Shown here piece by piece: positions 16,308 through 26,214 of a DNA stretch of 42,608 bases. The position numbers and the translations under genes are program-made. Under the pieces are notes generated by a model. That model ran no database searches, was not told the DNA's origin, and was given only the letters and a program-made list of their open reading frames with translations. The stretch is from Occallatibacter sp. (GTDB lineage: Bacteria; Acidobacteriota; Terriglobia; Terriglobales; Acidobacteriaceae), in NCBI GenBank assembly GCA_031296305.1, contig JARLFZ010000026.1, forward strand, positions 1-42,608, given 5' to 3'. How positions within the stretch are numbered: the stretch's first letter is position 1; each line of letters starts with the position of its first letter.

Positions 16308-16729
16308 TGGCGAAACCAGAACAGAAGGCCGAAGCCGGCAAAAAGGGCAAGACCAAAAAGTTCAAGAAGCGCGAGCGCAAGAATGTGCCGTACGGCATTG
16401 CGCACATTCAGGCCTCGTTCAACAACACTATCGTTACCATCACCGACCAGATGGGCAACACGCTGAGCTGGAAGAGCTCGGGCTCTCTGGGCTTCCGTGG
16501 TTCGCGCAAGGGTACGCCCTTCGCGGCGCAGCAGGCGGCTTCAAACGCTGCCGGCATGGCGCGCGACCACGGCGTGCGCACGGTGGATGTACGCGTCGCC
16601 GGTCCGGGTTCGGGCCGCGAATCGGCCATCCGCGCGCTGGCCGCCGCGGGCATCGAAGTCAAAACCATCCGCGACGTAACGCCGGTGCCGCATAACGGCT
16701 GCCGTCCGCCGAAAAGACGCCGCGTCTAA
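16307..16729 (+). CDS. rpsK: 30S ribosomal protein S11
   Basis: 30S platform protein near the E-site codon. The 140-residue product has a Lys-rich N-terminal stretch of about 25 residues, then the core [50 protein letters not shown] and the C-terminal [18 protein letters not shown]. The TAATG overlap with rpsM suggests coupled translation. The N-terminal Lys-rich leader is a little longer than in E. coli. Confidence 0.98.
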   Translation: MAKPEQKAEAGKKGKTKKFKKRERKNVPYGIAHIQASFNNTIVTITDQMGNTLSWKSSGSLGFRGSRKGTPFAAQQAASNAAGMARDHGVRTVDVRVAGPGSGRESAIRALAAAGIEVKTIRDVTPVPHNGCRPPKRRRV

Positions 16730-16739
16730 GACGCGACGG

Positions 16740-16818
16740 GGACTGAGGGACTAGGGACTAAGGGACTAAGAACAGAGCATCGCGGTTTTAGTCCCTTAGT
16801 CCCGAGTCCCTAAGTCCC
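16740..16818 (+). repeat. Inverted repeat of 7/8-mers, TTAGTCCC family (rpsK-rpsD spacer)
   Basis: The left arm at 16740-16769 has GGACTGA, GGGACTA, GGGACTAA, GGGACTAA. The right arm at 16788-16818 has TTAGTCCC twice, GAGTCCC, then TAAGTCCC. It mixes 7- and 8-nt units. It is the one element where the YAG-type unit is in the right arm, the reverse of all the others. Confidence 0.85.
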
Positions 16819-16890
16819 TCTTAACAACATGGGCCGGGACGAAGTCCCCCGAGGACGTAAACCGGCCGTCATCCGAAGTCAGGAGAAGAA

Positions 16891-17520
16891 ATGGCACGTT
16901 ATACCGGACCAGTTTGCCGCCTTTGCCGCCGCGAAGGCACCAAGTTATTTTTGAAGGGCACCAAGTGCCTCTCGGACCGCTGTCCGCTGGAGAAGCGCAA
17001 CTTCCCGCCGGGACAGCACGGCAAGGACCGCAAGGCCAAGATCGTGGGCTACGGCCTGCAACTGCATGAAAAGCAGAAGGCCAAGCGCATGTACTTCACG
17101 CTCGAGGGCCAATTCCGCGAATACTACGAGAAGGCTAACCGCGCGCAAGGCGTGACCGGCGAATTGCTGATCCAGCAGCTCGAACGGCGCCTCGACAACG
17201 TGGCCTTCCGACTGGGCTTCGCCATTTCGCGCCGTCAAGCGCGGCAAGTGGTACGTCACGGGCACGTGACCGTGAACGGCCGCAAGGTGAACATTCCTTC
17301 GTACCAGGTGAGCGTGGGCGACGAAATCGCCATCCGCGACAGCGCCAAGAAGCTGATCATCGTGGAGCAGGCTACGCAGTACGCTGCGCAGAACCCCGTT
17401 CCCGCCTGGCTGGAAGCGAACTTTGAAAGCATGTCCGGGCGCGTACTGCAGTTGCCCAAGCGCGCGGATGTCAACCTGCCGATCAACGAACAGTTGATCG
17501 TCGAGCTGTACTCGAAGTAA
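16891..17520 (+). CDS. rpsD: 30S ribosomal protein S4, zinc-binding
   Basis: Primary 16S-binding protein, assembly initiator, and alpha-operon repressor in enterobacteria. The 209-residue product has an N-terminal zinc knuckle (C9, C12, C26, C31), [29 protein letters not shown], and the S4 RNA-binding domain ([42 protein letters not shown]). The start at 16891 follows CAGGAGAAG. Family length is normal. The next repeat starts at the base after its stop. Confidence 0.98.
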   Translation: MARYTGPVCRLCRREGTKLFLKGTKCLSDRCPLEKRNFPPGQHGKDRKAKIVGYGLQLHEKQKAKRMYFTLEGQFREYYEKANRAQGVTGELLIQQLERRLDNVAFRLGFAISRRQARQVVRHGHVTVNGRKVNIPSYQVSVGDEIAIRDSAKKLIIVEQATQYAAQNPVPAWLEANFESMSGRVLQLPKRADVNLPINEQLIVELYSK

Positions 17521-17629
17521 CAGCTATCAGCTCTCAGCTGTCAGCTTTCAGCTTTTTTCGTGGGAGACTTGGACGTAGAGTTCATCCGCGAACGGAGCTG
17601 ATAGCTGACGGCTGAAAGCTGAAAGCTGC
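17521..17629 (+). repeat. Heptamer inverted repeat, CAGCTNT family (rpsD-rpoA spacer)
   Basis: Five perfect-phase 7-mers at 17521-17555 (CAGCTAT, CAGCTCT, CAGCTGT, CAGCTTT, CAGCTTT) begin at the first base after the rpsD stop. The right arm at 17595-17629 has five (GAGCTGA, TAGCTGA, CGGCTGA, AAGCTGA, AAGCTGC). It is the clearest example in the window. Confidence 0.93.
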
Positions 17630-17709
17630 ATTTCAAACCAAGGAGAACTTGCGCGGCCGCCGCAAAATGCATCGCGACGTACACGCCGCGCGGGAAAAGA
17701 GAGATACGT

Positions 17710-18804
<1,095 letters not shown>

Positions 18805-18807
18805 AAG

Positions 18808-18892
18808 CAGGGATCAGGGGTCAGGTTTCAGGGATCAGGGAAAAGCCGCTTAGCCCATCACTGACACCTGAAACCTGACACCTGAAACCTGT
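18808..18892 (+). repeat. Heptamer inverted repeat, CAGGKNT family (rpoA-rplQ spacer)
   Basis: The left arm at 18808-18842 has CAGGGAT, CAGGGGT, CAGGTTT, CAGGGAT, CAGGGAA, 3 nt after the rpoA stop. The right arm at 18858-18892 has TCACTGA, CACCTGA, AACCTGA, CACCTGA, AACCTGT. The loop is about 15 nt. Confidence 0.92.
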
Positions 18893-18925
18893 TACCGAAA
18901 TCTTTTACCGAAGAGAGAGTTTGTT

Positions 18926-19414
18926 ATGCGCCATCGCAATGCAGGATTCAAGCTCGGACGTAATACCAGTCATCGCAATGCACTCTTGCGCAATCTGACT
19001 ACGTCCGTTATCGAAGAAGACCGCGTGGAGACCACCGTGGCGAAGGCCAAGGCGGTTCGTCCGCACGTGGAAAAGATGATCACCCTGGGCAAGAAGGGCG
19101 ATCTGCACTCGCGCCGTCAGGCGCACTCCTTCCTCCGCACCGACGATGCCGTCAAGCGGCTGTTTGAAGTCGTGGCTCCGCGCTACGGCGACCGCAACGG
19201 CGGCTATCTGCGCATCGTTCGCACCGGCTTCCAGCAGGGCGACGGCGCCGAAAAGGCGTTCATCGAATTGCTGGGCGCGGAAAAGCAGCTCGAAGTGAAG
19301 CGCCAGAAGCGTGCCGACCTGAAGGCCAAGAAGCGCGCCGAGCTAGAAAAGCAGCTCGAAGAGCAGAAGAAGGAAGCAGCAGAAGAACCCAAGGGCGGCG
19401 AAGAGGCCGCGTAA
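18926..19414 (+). CDS. rplQ: 50S ribosomal protein L17 with charged C-terminal tail
   Basis: 50S protein near the tunnel exit. The core (residues 1-120) has MRHRNAGFKLGRNTSHRNALLRNLTTSVIEEDRVETTVAKAKAVRPHVEKMITLGKKGDLHSRRQA and the GYLRIVRTGFQQGDGAEKAFIEL end of the family. A Lys/Glu/Ala-rich tail of about 40 residues follows, likely a charged helix; total 162 residues. It is the last gene before the intrinsic terminator. The start at 18926 follows GAAGAGAGAG. Confidence 0.97.
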   Translation: MRHRNAGFKLGRNTSHRNALLRNLTTSVIEEDRVETTVAKAKAVRPHVEKMITLGKKGDLHSRRQAHSFLRTDDAVKRLFEVVAPRYGDRNGGYLRIVRTGFQQGDGAEKAFIELLGAEKQLEVKRQKRADLKAKKRAELEKQLEEQKKEAAEEPKGGEEAA

Positions 19415-19458
19415 GCAGCCGCAGTCCGGTAAACTTCATCGATCTACACCAAATATCA

Positions 19459-19501
19459 CGCGGGCAACATCCCTATCCGGGATGTGCCCGCGTTTGTTTT
19501 T
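19459..19501 (+). terminator. Intrinsic terminator of the ribosomal superoperon
   Basis: CGCGGGC (19459-19465) and ACATCCC (19467-19473) pair with GGGATGT (19479-19485) and GCCCGCG (19486-19492). This makes a 14-bp GC-rich stem with one bulged A and a 5-nt loop, followed by TTTGTTTTT. It lies 44 nt after the rplQ stop. It is the only strong intrinsic terminator seen in the first 20 kb. Confidence 0.9.
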
Positions 19502-19539
19502 GGGGGAATGTGGAGATACCCATCTGCCGCCGCCCACCG

Positions 19540-21640
<2,101 letters not shown>

Positions 21641-21696
21641 CTATTGTAGCGGAGGGGAATTGGCACACCTGTGACGTACGCCGGCTTGACGAATAT

Positions 21697-21720
21697 ATAC
21701 AATTAGACGTAATTTTGTAT
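21697..21720. promoter_or_regulatory. Palindrome at the toxin-antitoxin promoter (candidate operator)
   Basis: ATACAATTA (21697-21705), a GACG spacer, and TAATT-TT-GTAT (21710-21720) form a 9-bp inverted repeat with two extra bases. It ends 2 nt before the toxin ATG and covers the place where a -10 box is expected (TACAAT or TAATTT; TTGACG at 21686 is a candidate -35). Binding by the antitoxin, giving autorepression, is the obvious inference. Confidence 0.5.
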
Positions 21721-21722
21721 AA

Positions 21723-22085
21723 ATGAACGGATTTGTGCGCTCGTTGCAATGGCTCGGCTCCAGCCGCAGGGATTTGCGAGCGTTCCCACGAGAGGCCAGG
21801 CGCGAAATCGGCGTGGCGCTATACGCTGCGCAACAGGGTGAAACCGATCCCGCGGCAAAACCGCTGAAAGGCTTTGGCGGAGCTTCGGTAATAGAGATTG
21901 TGTCAGAGGATCAGCGCGGCGCTTGGCGCGCTGTCTACACCATTCGTTTTGCCGAGGCGGTGTATGTGCTCCATGCCTTCCAAAAGAAGTCGAAGCGCGG
22001 GATTGCCACTCCCAAACAGGAGATTGAGTTGATCAAGCGCCGCCTGGCCGAAGCCGCCAGACTGCACAGAGAGGGGCAGAATTAA
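21723..22085 (+). CDS. higB: RelE/HigB-family toxin (phage Gp49-like)
   Basis: A 120-residue protein of the Gp49-like/HigB type, predicted ribosome-associated mRNA endonuclease. Family segments are SSRRDLRAFPREARREIGVALYAAQQGE, AKPLKGFGGASVIEIV, RAVYTIRFAEAVYVLHAFQKKSKRGIATPKQEIELIKRRL. It is immediately followed (1 nt) by an XRE antitoxin, the usual toxin-first order. The ATG at 21723 has no Shine-Dalgarno sequence and is nearly at the putative transcription start, so it is either leaderless or starts a few codons later, for example GTG 21735. The gene is intact. Confidence 0.88.
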   Translation: MNGFVRSLQWLGSSRRDLRAFPREARREIGVALYAAQQGETDPAAKPLKGFGGASVIEIVSEDQRGAWRAVYTIRFAEAVYVLHAFQKKSKRGIATPKQEIELIKRRLAEAARLHREGQN

Positions 22086-22086
22086 C

Positions 22087-22419
22087 ATGAATGCGAGAAC
22101 GAAGAGCCCTATTGGGGTCGAAAAGAGCAACGGGAACGTCTTTGCCGATCTTGGATTCCCTCACCCCGAACAGGAACTGCTAAAGGCCCGGCTCACGCTG
22201 GAGATTTACCGCATTATTCGCAAGCGCGGCCTGACGCAAACGGAGGCGGGAAAGATTCTCGGGATCAAACAGCCGCACGTCTCGGCGCTGATGCGCAACC
22301 GCGCTGGGTCTTTCTCGGTAGAGCGGCTCATGGATTTTCTCACCGCTCTTGGGCAGGACGTAGAGATCAGCGTGAAACCGGCGCGCGGCCGGCAGGGCGA
22401 GGTATCGCTGGTGGCGTGA
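22087..22419 (+). CDS. higA: XRE-family antitoxin (HigA-like)
   Basis: A 110-residue protein with an XRE helix-turn-helix in about residues 40-90 (LTLEIYRIIRKRGLTQTEAGKILGIKQPHVSALMRNRAGSFSVERLMDFLTALGQDVEI). It neutralises the upstream Gp49-like toxin and probably represses the pair through the palindrome at 21697-21720. The start at 22087 is one base after the toxin stop, with AGAGGGGCAG upstream. The order, spacing and family pairing make the toxin-antitoxin assignment strong; target specificity is unknown. Confidence 0.88.
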   Translation: MNARTKSPIGVEKSNGNVFADLGFPHPEQELLKARLTLEIYRIIRKRGLTQTEAGKILGIKQPHVSALMRNRAGSFSVERLMDFLTALGQDVEISVKPARGRQGEVSLVA

Positions 22420-22450
22420 GGATGACAGATCGCTGCTTATGATGCTCTGC

Positions 22451-24625
22451 TCACTTCTTCAGCGGCTTGCGTGCGAAGTAGTAAAGCGAATACGCCAGCA
22501 GCGCGAAGGCCACCACCGACACCCACGCGTTAAAGAAGAACGTATGCGGCCAGCCGATGGGGTTGGGCCAGCCAAACTTCATTTGCAGCCAAGCGTTGAT
22601 CACGCCAAGTAGGCCCACGACGCCTCCAGCAGCGATCAGTCCCGAGGCAAAGAGCGATCCCGAGGAGGTGTCGCCTTCTTCGCCGCCGCCGGCCTTTTTG
22701 GCGGCCGCGTCGACGAGGAGGCGCACAACGCCGCCGACAAAGATCGGCAGGGTAGTGCCGATGGAGAGATAGGCGCCGACGGCGAAAGTGAGCGAGCGGA
22801 TGCCGAGCAACTCCACCCCGATGACGAGGAAGACGCCGACCAGCACGAGTCCCCAGGGCAGCTTGCGGGAAAGGATGCCGCTGATGACAGTGGCCATAAG
22901 ACGGGCCTGGGGCGCCGCGGCCTTTTCGCTGCCGATGCCGGGGATCCACTGGACCTCAATGCGGTGGGTAGTGGGCGAGTAGAGGTACTTGCCATCGGCC
23001 AGTTCGGACGAGCCGAGGGCGTTGAGGACAATGTACTCACTCTTGTTGTGCTGCGTGATGGCGCCGTTGGGAGCCTTGACGGGGAAACGGTCGATGAGGC
23101 CGTGTGTGTTTTCAAGGACGGTGACGCCTTCATGGGAAGCTGCGATGTCCCAAGTGTGCGGCGCTTCGCGAAACTCCTGCATGCCGGTGTTCATGACGTT
23201 GAGCGTTACGCCAATGGCGACAGTGGAAACGGCGATGCCGATGAGAAAGGCATAGCGCTGCTTGAGGGGCGTGGCGCCGATAAGAAAACCAGTCTTCAAA
23301 TCCTGCGAGGTGTCGCCCGCCTCGGCCGATGCGATGCAGACCACGCCGCCAATGGTGATGGCCAGCGCGCCGAAGGCCGGGGTTGTCCAGCCGCTGACGA
23401 GGAAGATGGCCGAAGTGGCCATGAGCGTGGCGATCGTCATGCCCGAGATGGGGTTGGCAGAGCTGCCGATCAAACCAACGATGCGCGAACTGACGGTGAC
23501 AAAGAGGAATCCAAATACGACGACGAGGATGGAGGCGCCAAGGTTGGCCAGCAGTCCGACCTGCGCACCGGGCACGGGCTTGAGCCAGAGGAAGAAGAAC
23601 ATCAGAAGAACCAGGAAGACGGAGCCGAGGACTGCGGTGCCCATCGAGAGATCGCGCTCGGTGCGAAGGGGTTCAGCAACAGCCGTTGCGCGGTGGCGCA
23701 TCTGCGCAAAACCCGATCGCAGTGCACCGATGATGGTGGGGAGAGTTTTGCAGAGCGTGATGAGCCCCGCTGCCGCTACGGCTCCCGCGCCCATGGGCTT
23801 GATATAGGTTGCCCATAAATCGCTGGGCGACATCTGCGCGATTGGGACCGTGCCGGGATAAATGGGATTGGGGAGATTCTTGCCGAAGAAATAAAGCAGG
23901 GGCATGATGACGAGCCAGGAAACCACGCCGCCGGCGAACATGATGCCCGCGGTGCGCGCGCCAATAATGTAGCCCACGCCCAGATATTCAGCCGTGGCGT
24001 CGGCCTTGATCGATGCGCCCCTGAGGACATGCTGGTCGCCGAAGTCGGGCTGGTATTCGGGCGTGCCGGGCCAGGCACCGAACAGGCTGCCGTTTTGGAA
24101 GAGTGCGTAGACAGCGCCAAGGCCAAGGCCGAAAAAGACGCGGGAGGCGGTCGATCCGCCGGTGGCGCCGGCTTTGATCACTTCAGCGCAGGCGGTGCCT
24201 TCAGGGTACTGGAGGACGCCATGCTCCTCCACGATAAGCGGGCGGCGCAGAGGAACCATAAACAGGACGCCGAGATATCCGCCGATAAGCGCCAGCATGA
24301 AGATGCGGAAGTATTCAAGGTCGAAGCCAAGGAAGATGAGTGCCGGGAGCGTGAAAATGACGCCTGCGGCGATGGACTGGCCGGCGTTTCCGCAGGTCTG
24401 GACGATGATGGTTTCAAGCACCGATGGCTTGCCTTTGTAACGGAGGGCGCTGATCGTAATGACCGCGATGGGAATGGATGCGGCCACGGTGAGGCCCGCG
24501 CGAAGTCCCACATAGACTGTGACGGCGCCGAAGATGAGGCCGAAAAGCGAGCCTAACAAGACGGCGCGGAGCGTGAATTCCGGCGGATTTTGATCGGCAG
24601 GAACGAAAGGTTGGAATTCGGGCAC
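22451..24625 (-). CDS. OPT-family oligopeptide transporter
   Basis: A polytopic inner-membrane transporter of the OPT/YSL superfamily; substrates in the family are peptides or metal chelates. From the GTG at 24625 the protein has 724 residues and about 14-16 hydrophobic segments. Segments GLTVAASIPIAVITISAL, VQTCGNAGQSIAAGVIFTLPAL, MVPLRRPLIVEEHGVLQYPEGTACAEVI and the late NPIGWPH region are family-like. The GTG start is chosen because GGAGG lies 5 nt upstream (24635-24631), whereas the longer reading from 24718 has no such support. A roughly 90-residue soluble loop lies around residues 480-590. Confidence 0.9.
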   Translation of the reverse strand: MPEFQPFVPADQNPPEFTLRAVLLGSLFGLIFGAVTVYVGLRAGLTVAASIPIAVITISALRYKGKPSVLETIIVQTCGNAGQSIAAGVIFTLPALIFLGFDLEYFRIFMLALIGGYLGVLFMVPLRRPLIVEEHGVLQYPEGTACAEVIKAGATGGSTASRVFFGLGLGAVYALFQNGSLFGAWPGTPEYQPDFGDQHVLRGASIKADATAEYLGVGYIIGARTAGIMFAGGVVSWLVIMPLLYFFGKNLPNPIYPGTVPIAQMSPSDLWATYIKPMGAGAVAAAGLITLCKTLPTIIGALRSGFAQMRHRATAVAEPLRTERDLSMGTAVLGSVFLVLLMFFFLWLKPVPGAQVGLLANLGASILVVVFGFLFVTVSSRIVGLIGSSANPISGMTIATLMATSAIFLVSGWTTPAFGALAITIGGVVCIASAEAGDTSQDLKTGFLIGATPLKQRYAFLIGIAVSTVAIGVTLNVMNTGMQEFREAPHTWDIAASHEGVTVLENTHGLIDRFPVKAPNGAITQHNKSEYIVLNALGSSELADGKYLYSPTTHRIEVQWIPGIGSEKAAAPQARLMATVISGILSRKLPWGLVLVGVFLVIGVELLGIRSLTFAVGAYLSIGTTLPIFVGGVVRLLVDAAAKKAGGGEEGDTSSGSLFASGLIAAGGVVGLLGVINAWLQMKFGWPNPIGWPHTFFFNAWVSVVAFALLAYSLYYFARKPLKK

Positions 24626-24691
24626 GATAGCCTCCGGACGATGGCAATCAAAGTTCTTGAGAAATCCCTGAAAAGGGAGTGTATCAATACA

Positions 24692-24715
24692 GGGAGCAAG
24701 GGAGCGAGGGAGCGG
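24692..24715 (+). repeat. Three-copy octamer tandem repeat upstream of OPT gene
   Basis: GGGAGCAA, GGGAGCGA and GGGAGCGG follow one another at 24692-24715, in the divergent spacer between the OPT transporter and the acyltransferase gene. No inverted partner was seen. It may be a relic of the 7/8-mer type found at 16740-16818. Confidence 0.5.
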
Positions 24716-24847
24716 CAAGGCCAGGGGCCGGTGGCTTAGGGACTATCGACCTTGGCAGGGCGCTGCGACGGCTTTCCACTTGGCGAAGATGGGGCCGTGC
24801 GGATAGGGTATTGAACATCGCTCGAATCGTTACGGACGGAGAGCCAA

Positions 24848-26152
24848 ATGATCAAACTGCCTTCTGCTTTGGCGCGGTTCCAGAATTCTCGTGTTCTGCA
24901 TAGTTCCGTGAAAGCTGGCAATTTCTTGAAGGAAACGCCACATGGCATCCAGGCTCCCTGGTTCAACAAATCCGGAGCCGCTGCGGGGCCGCAAAAACGC
25001 ATGCTTTCGCTCGATGTGCTGCGCGGGCTTACCATCGCCTTCATGATCATGGTGAACAACTCCCTCGCCGGCGCGTGGAAACAAATGGAGCACGCCCCTT
25101 GGAACGGATTCACGGCCACCGACCTGGTTTTTCCCACGTTTCTTTTCGTGGTGGGCGTGTCGATCGTTTTTTCGACCGAGGCACGGCTGCGGCGCGGCGA
25201 CTCGCGCAAGAAACTCGCAATCCATGCTGTGCGACGCGCGGCCATTATCTTTTTCCTGGGAGTATTCATCAATGGCTTCCCCCACTTCCACCTCCAGCAC
25301 TGGCGCATCTATGGCGTCTTGCAGCGCATCGCCGTCTGCTATCTGGTCGTAGCTCTCCTTTACCTGTGGGACCGTCGCGTGTGGACAAAGGTAGTGCTCC
25401 TCGCTTGTCTTCTCATTGGCTACTGGGTGCTTGTGCGGTGGGTTCCGGTGCCGGGAGCGGGCGTGCCCGGCCGCGACGTCACCTTCCTCGACAAGGACCA
25501 GAACATTGTGGCGTGGCTCGATCGCCAGATCATGCCCGGCCATCTTTACCAAGAGTCTACCGACGAGAACCCACGCAATCCCCACAACACGCGCGATCCC
25601 GAGGGGTTGCTGAGCGACATTCCCGCAGTCGGGACGGCGCTGCTGGGCCTGCTTACCGGCCTATGGCTTAAAATGTGGCTGCCCACGAAGATCAAAACGC
25701 TGGGACTGTTTGGCGGCGCGGTGGCGCTTCTTGCCATGGGATGCGTCTGGTCCATCTGGTTCCCGCTCAACAAGAAGATGTGGACCAGTTCCTATGTTCT
25801 GGTTGCGGCGGGGTGTTCGCTGCTCTTGCTCGCACTCCTCTATTGGGCGATAGAGCAGCGCGGCGGGGGCCAGAAAGGCTGGAGCAAAGCGCTGGCGTGG
25901 CCGTGGCTGGTCTTCGGTTCGAACGCCATTGTGGCCTACGTGATCAGCGACGAGATTTACATACTTCTCGTGCAGATTCACTTTGCCGATGCCGGGAAGC
26001 CGTCGAACCCGATTCGCTATGTGCTGCAGCACGTCTTCATGCAGATCCCCGATCCCGGATGGAGATCGTTTGCCTACTCGGTGGTCTACACCGCGGTTTG
26101 CTTCCTGCCGGTGTGGCTGCTCTACCGCAAAAAGATCTTTGTGAAGATATGA
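24848..26152 (+). CDS. Heparan-glucosaminide N-acetyltransferase-like membrane acyltransferase (DUF5009 type)
   Basis: A 434-residue membrane protein with about 10-11 hydrophobic helices. The family signature starts at about residue 51 (SLDVLRGLTIAFMIMVNN), followed by WNGFTATDLVFPTFLFVVGVSIVFS and RIYGVLQRIAVCYLV, as in HGSNAT/YeiB-like proteins that move acetyl groups across the membrane onto sugars. The ATG at 24848 has GGAGAG upstream. The first 50 residues are not conserved, and an ATG at about 25001 would give a minimal form. The acceptor sugar is unknown. The adjacent secreted hydrolase suggests periplasmic glycan handling. Confidence 0.85.
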   Translation: MIKLPSALARFQNSRVLHSSVKAGNFLKETPHGIQAPWFNKSGAAAGPQKRMLSLDVLRGLTIAFMIMVNNSLAGAWKQMEHAPWNGFTATDLVFPTFLFVVGVSIVFSTEARLRRGDSRKKLAIHAVRRAAIIFFLGVFINGFPHFHLQHWRIYGVLQRIAVCYLVVALLYLWDRRVWTKVVLLACLLIGYWVLVRWVPVPGAGVPGRDVTFLDKDQNIVAWLDRQIMPGHLYQESTDENPRNPHNTRDPEGLLSDIPAVGTALLGLLTGLWLKMWLPTKIKTLGLFGGAVALLAMGCVWSIWFPLNKKMWTSSYVLVAAGCSLLLLALLYWAIEQRGGGQKGWSKALAWPWLVFGSNAIVAYVISDEIYILLVQIHFADAGKPSNPIRYVLQHVFMQIPDPGWRSFAYSVVYTAVCFLPVWLLYRKKIFVKI

Positions 26153-26214
26153 TGCGCGGCGCGTGCGAAAAGAGATAGCGAAAGCCTCATCGCAAGCGAG
26201 CCGAGGAGGTGCCA

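Noticed and set aside
22964..23818. Open frame of 284 codons opposite the OPT transporter
   Set aside because: It is an antisense shadow rich in Asp/Gly/Glu/Arg with no hydrophobic core, while the - strand encodes clear membrane helices.
24626..24718. Upstream extension of the OPT transporter by 31 codons
   Set aside because: The extra residues are not family-like, and GGAGG is placed correctly for the GTG at 24625.
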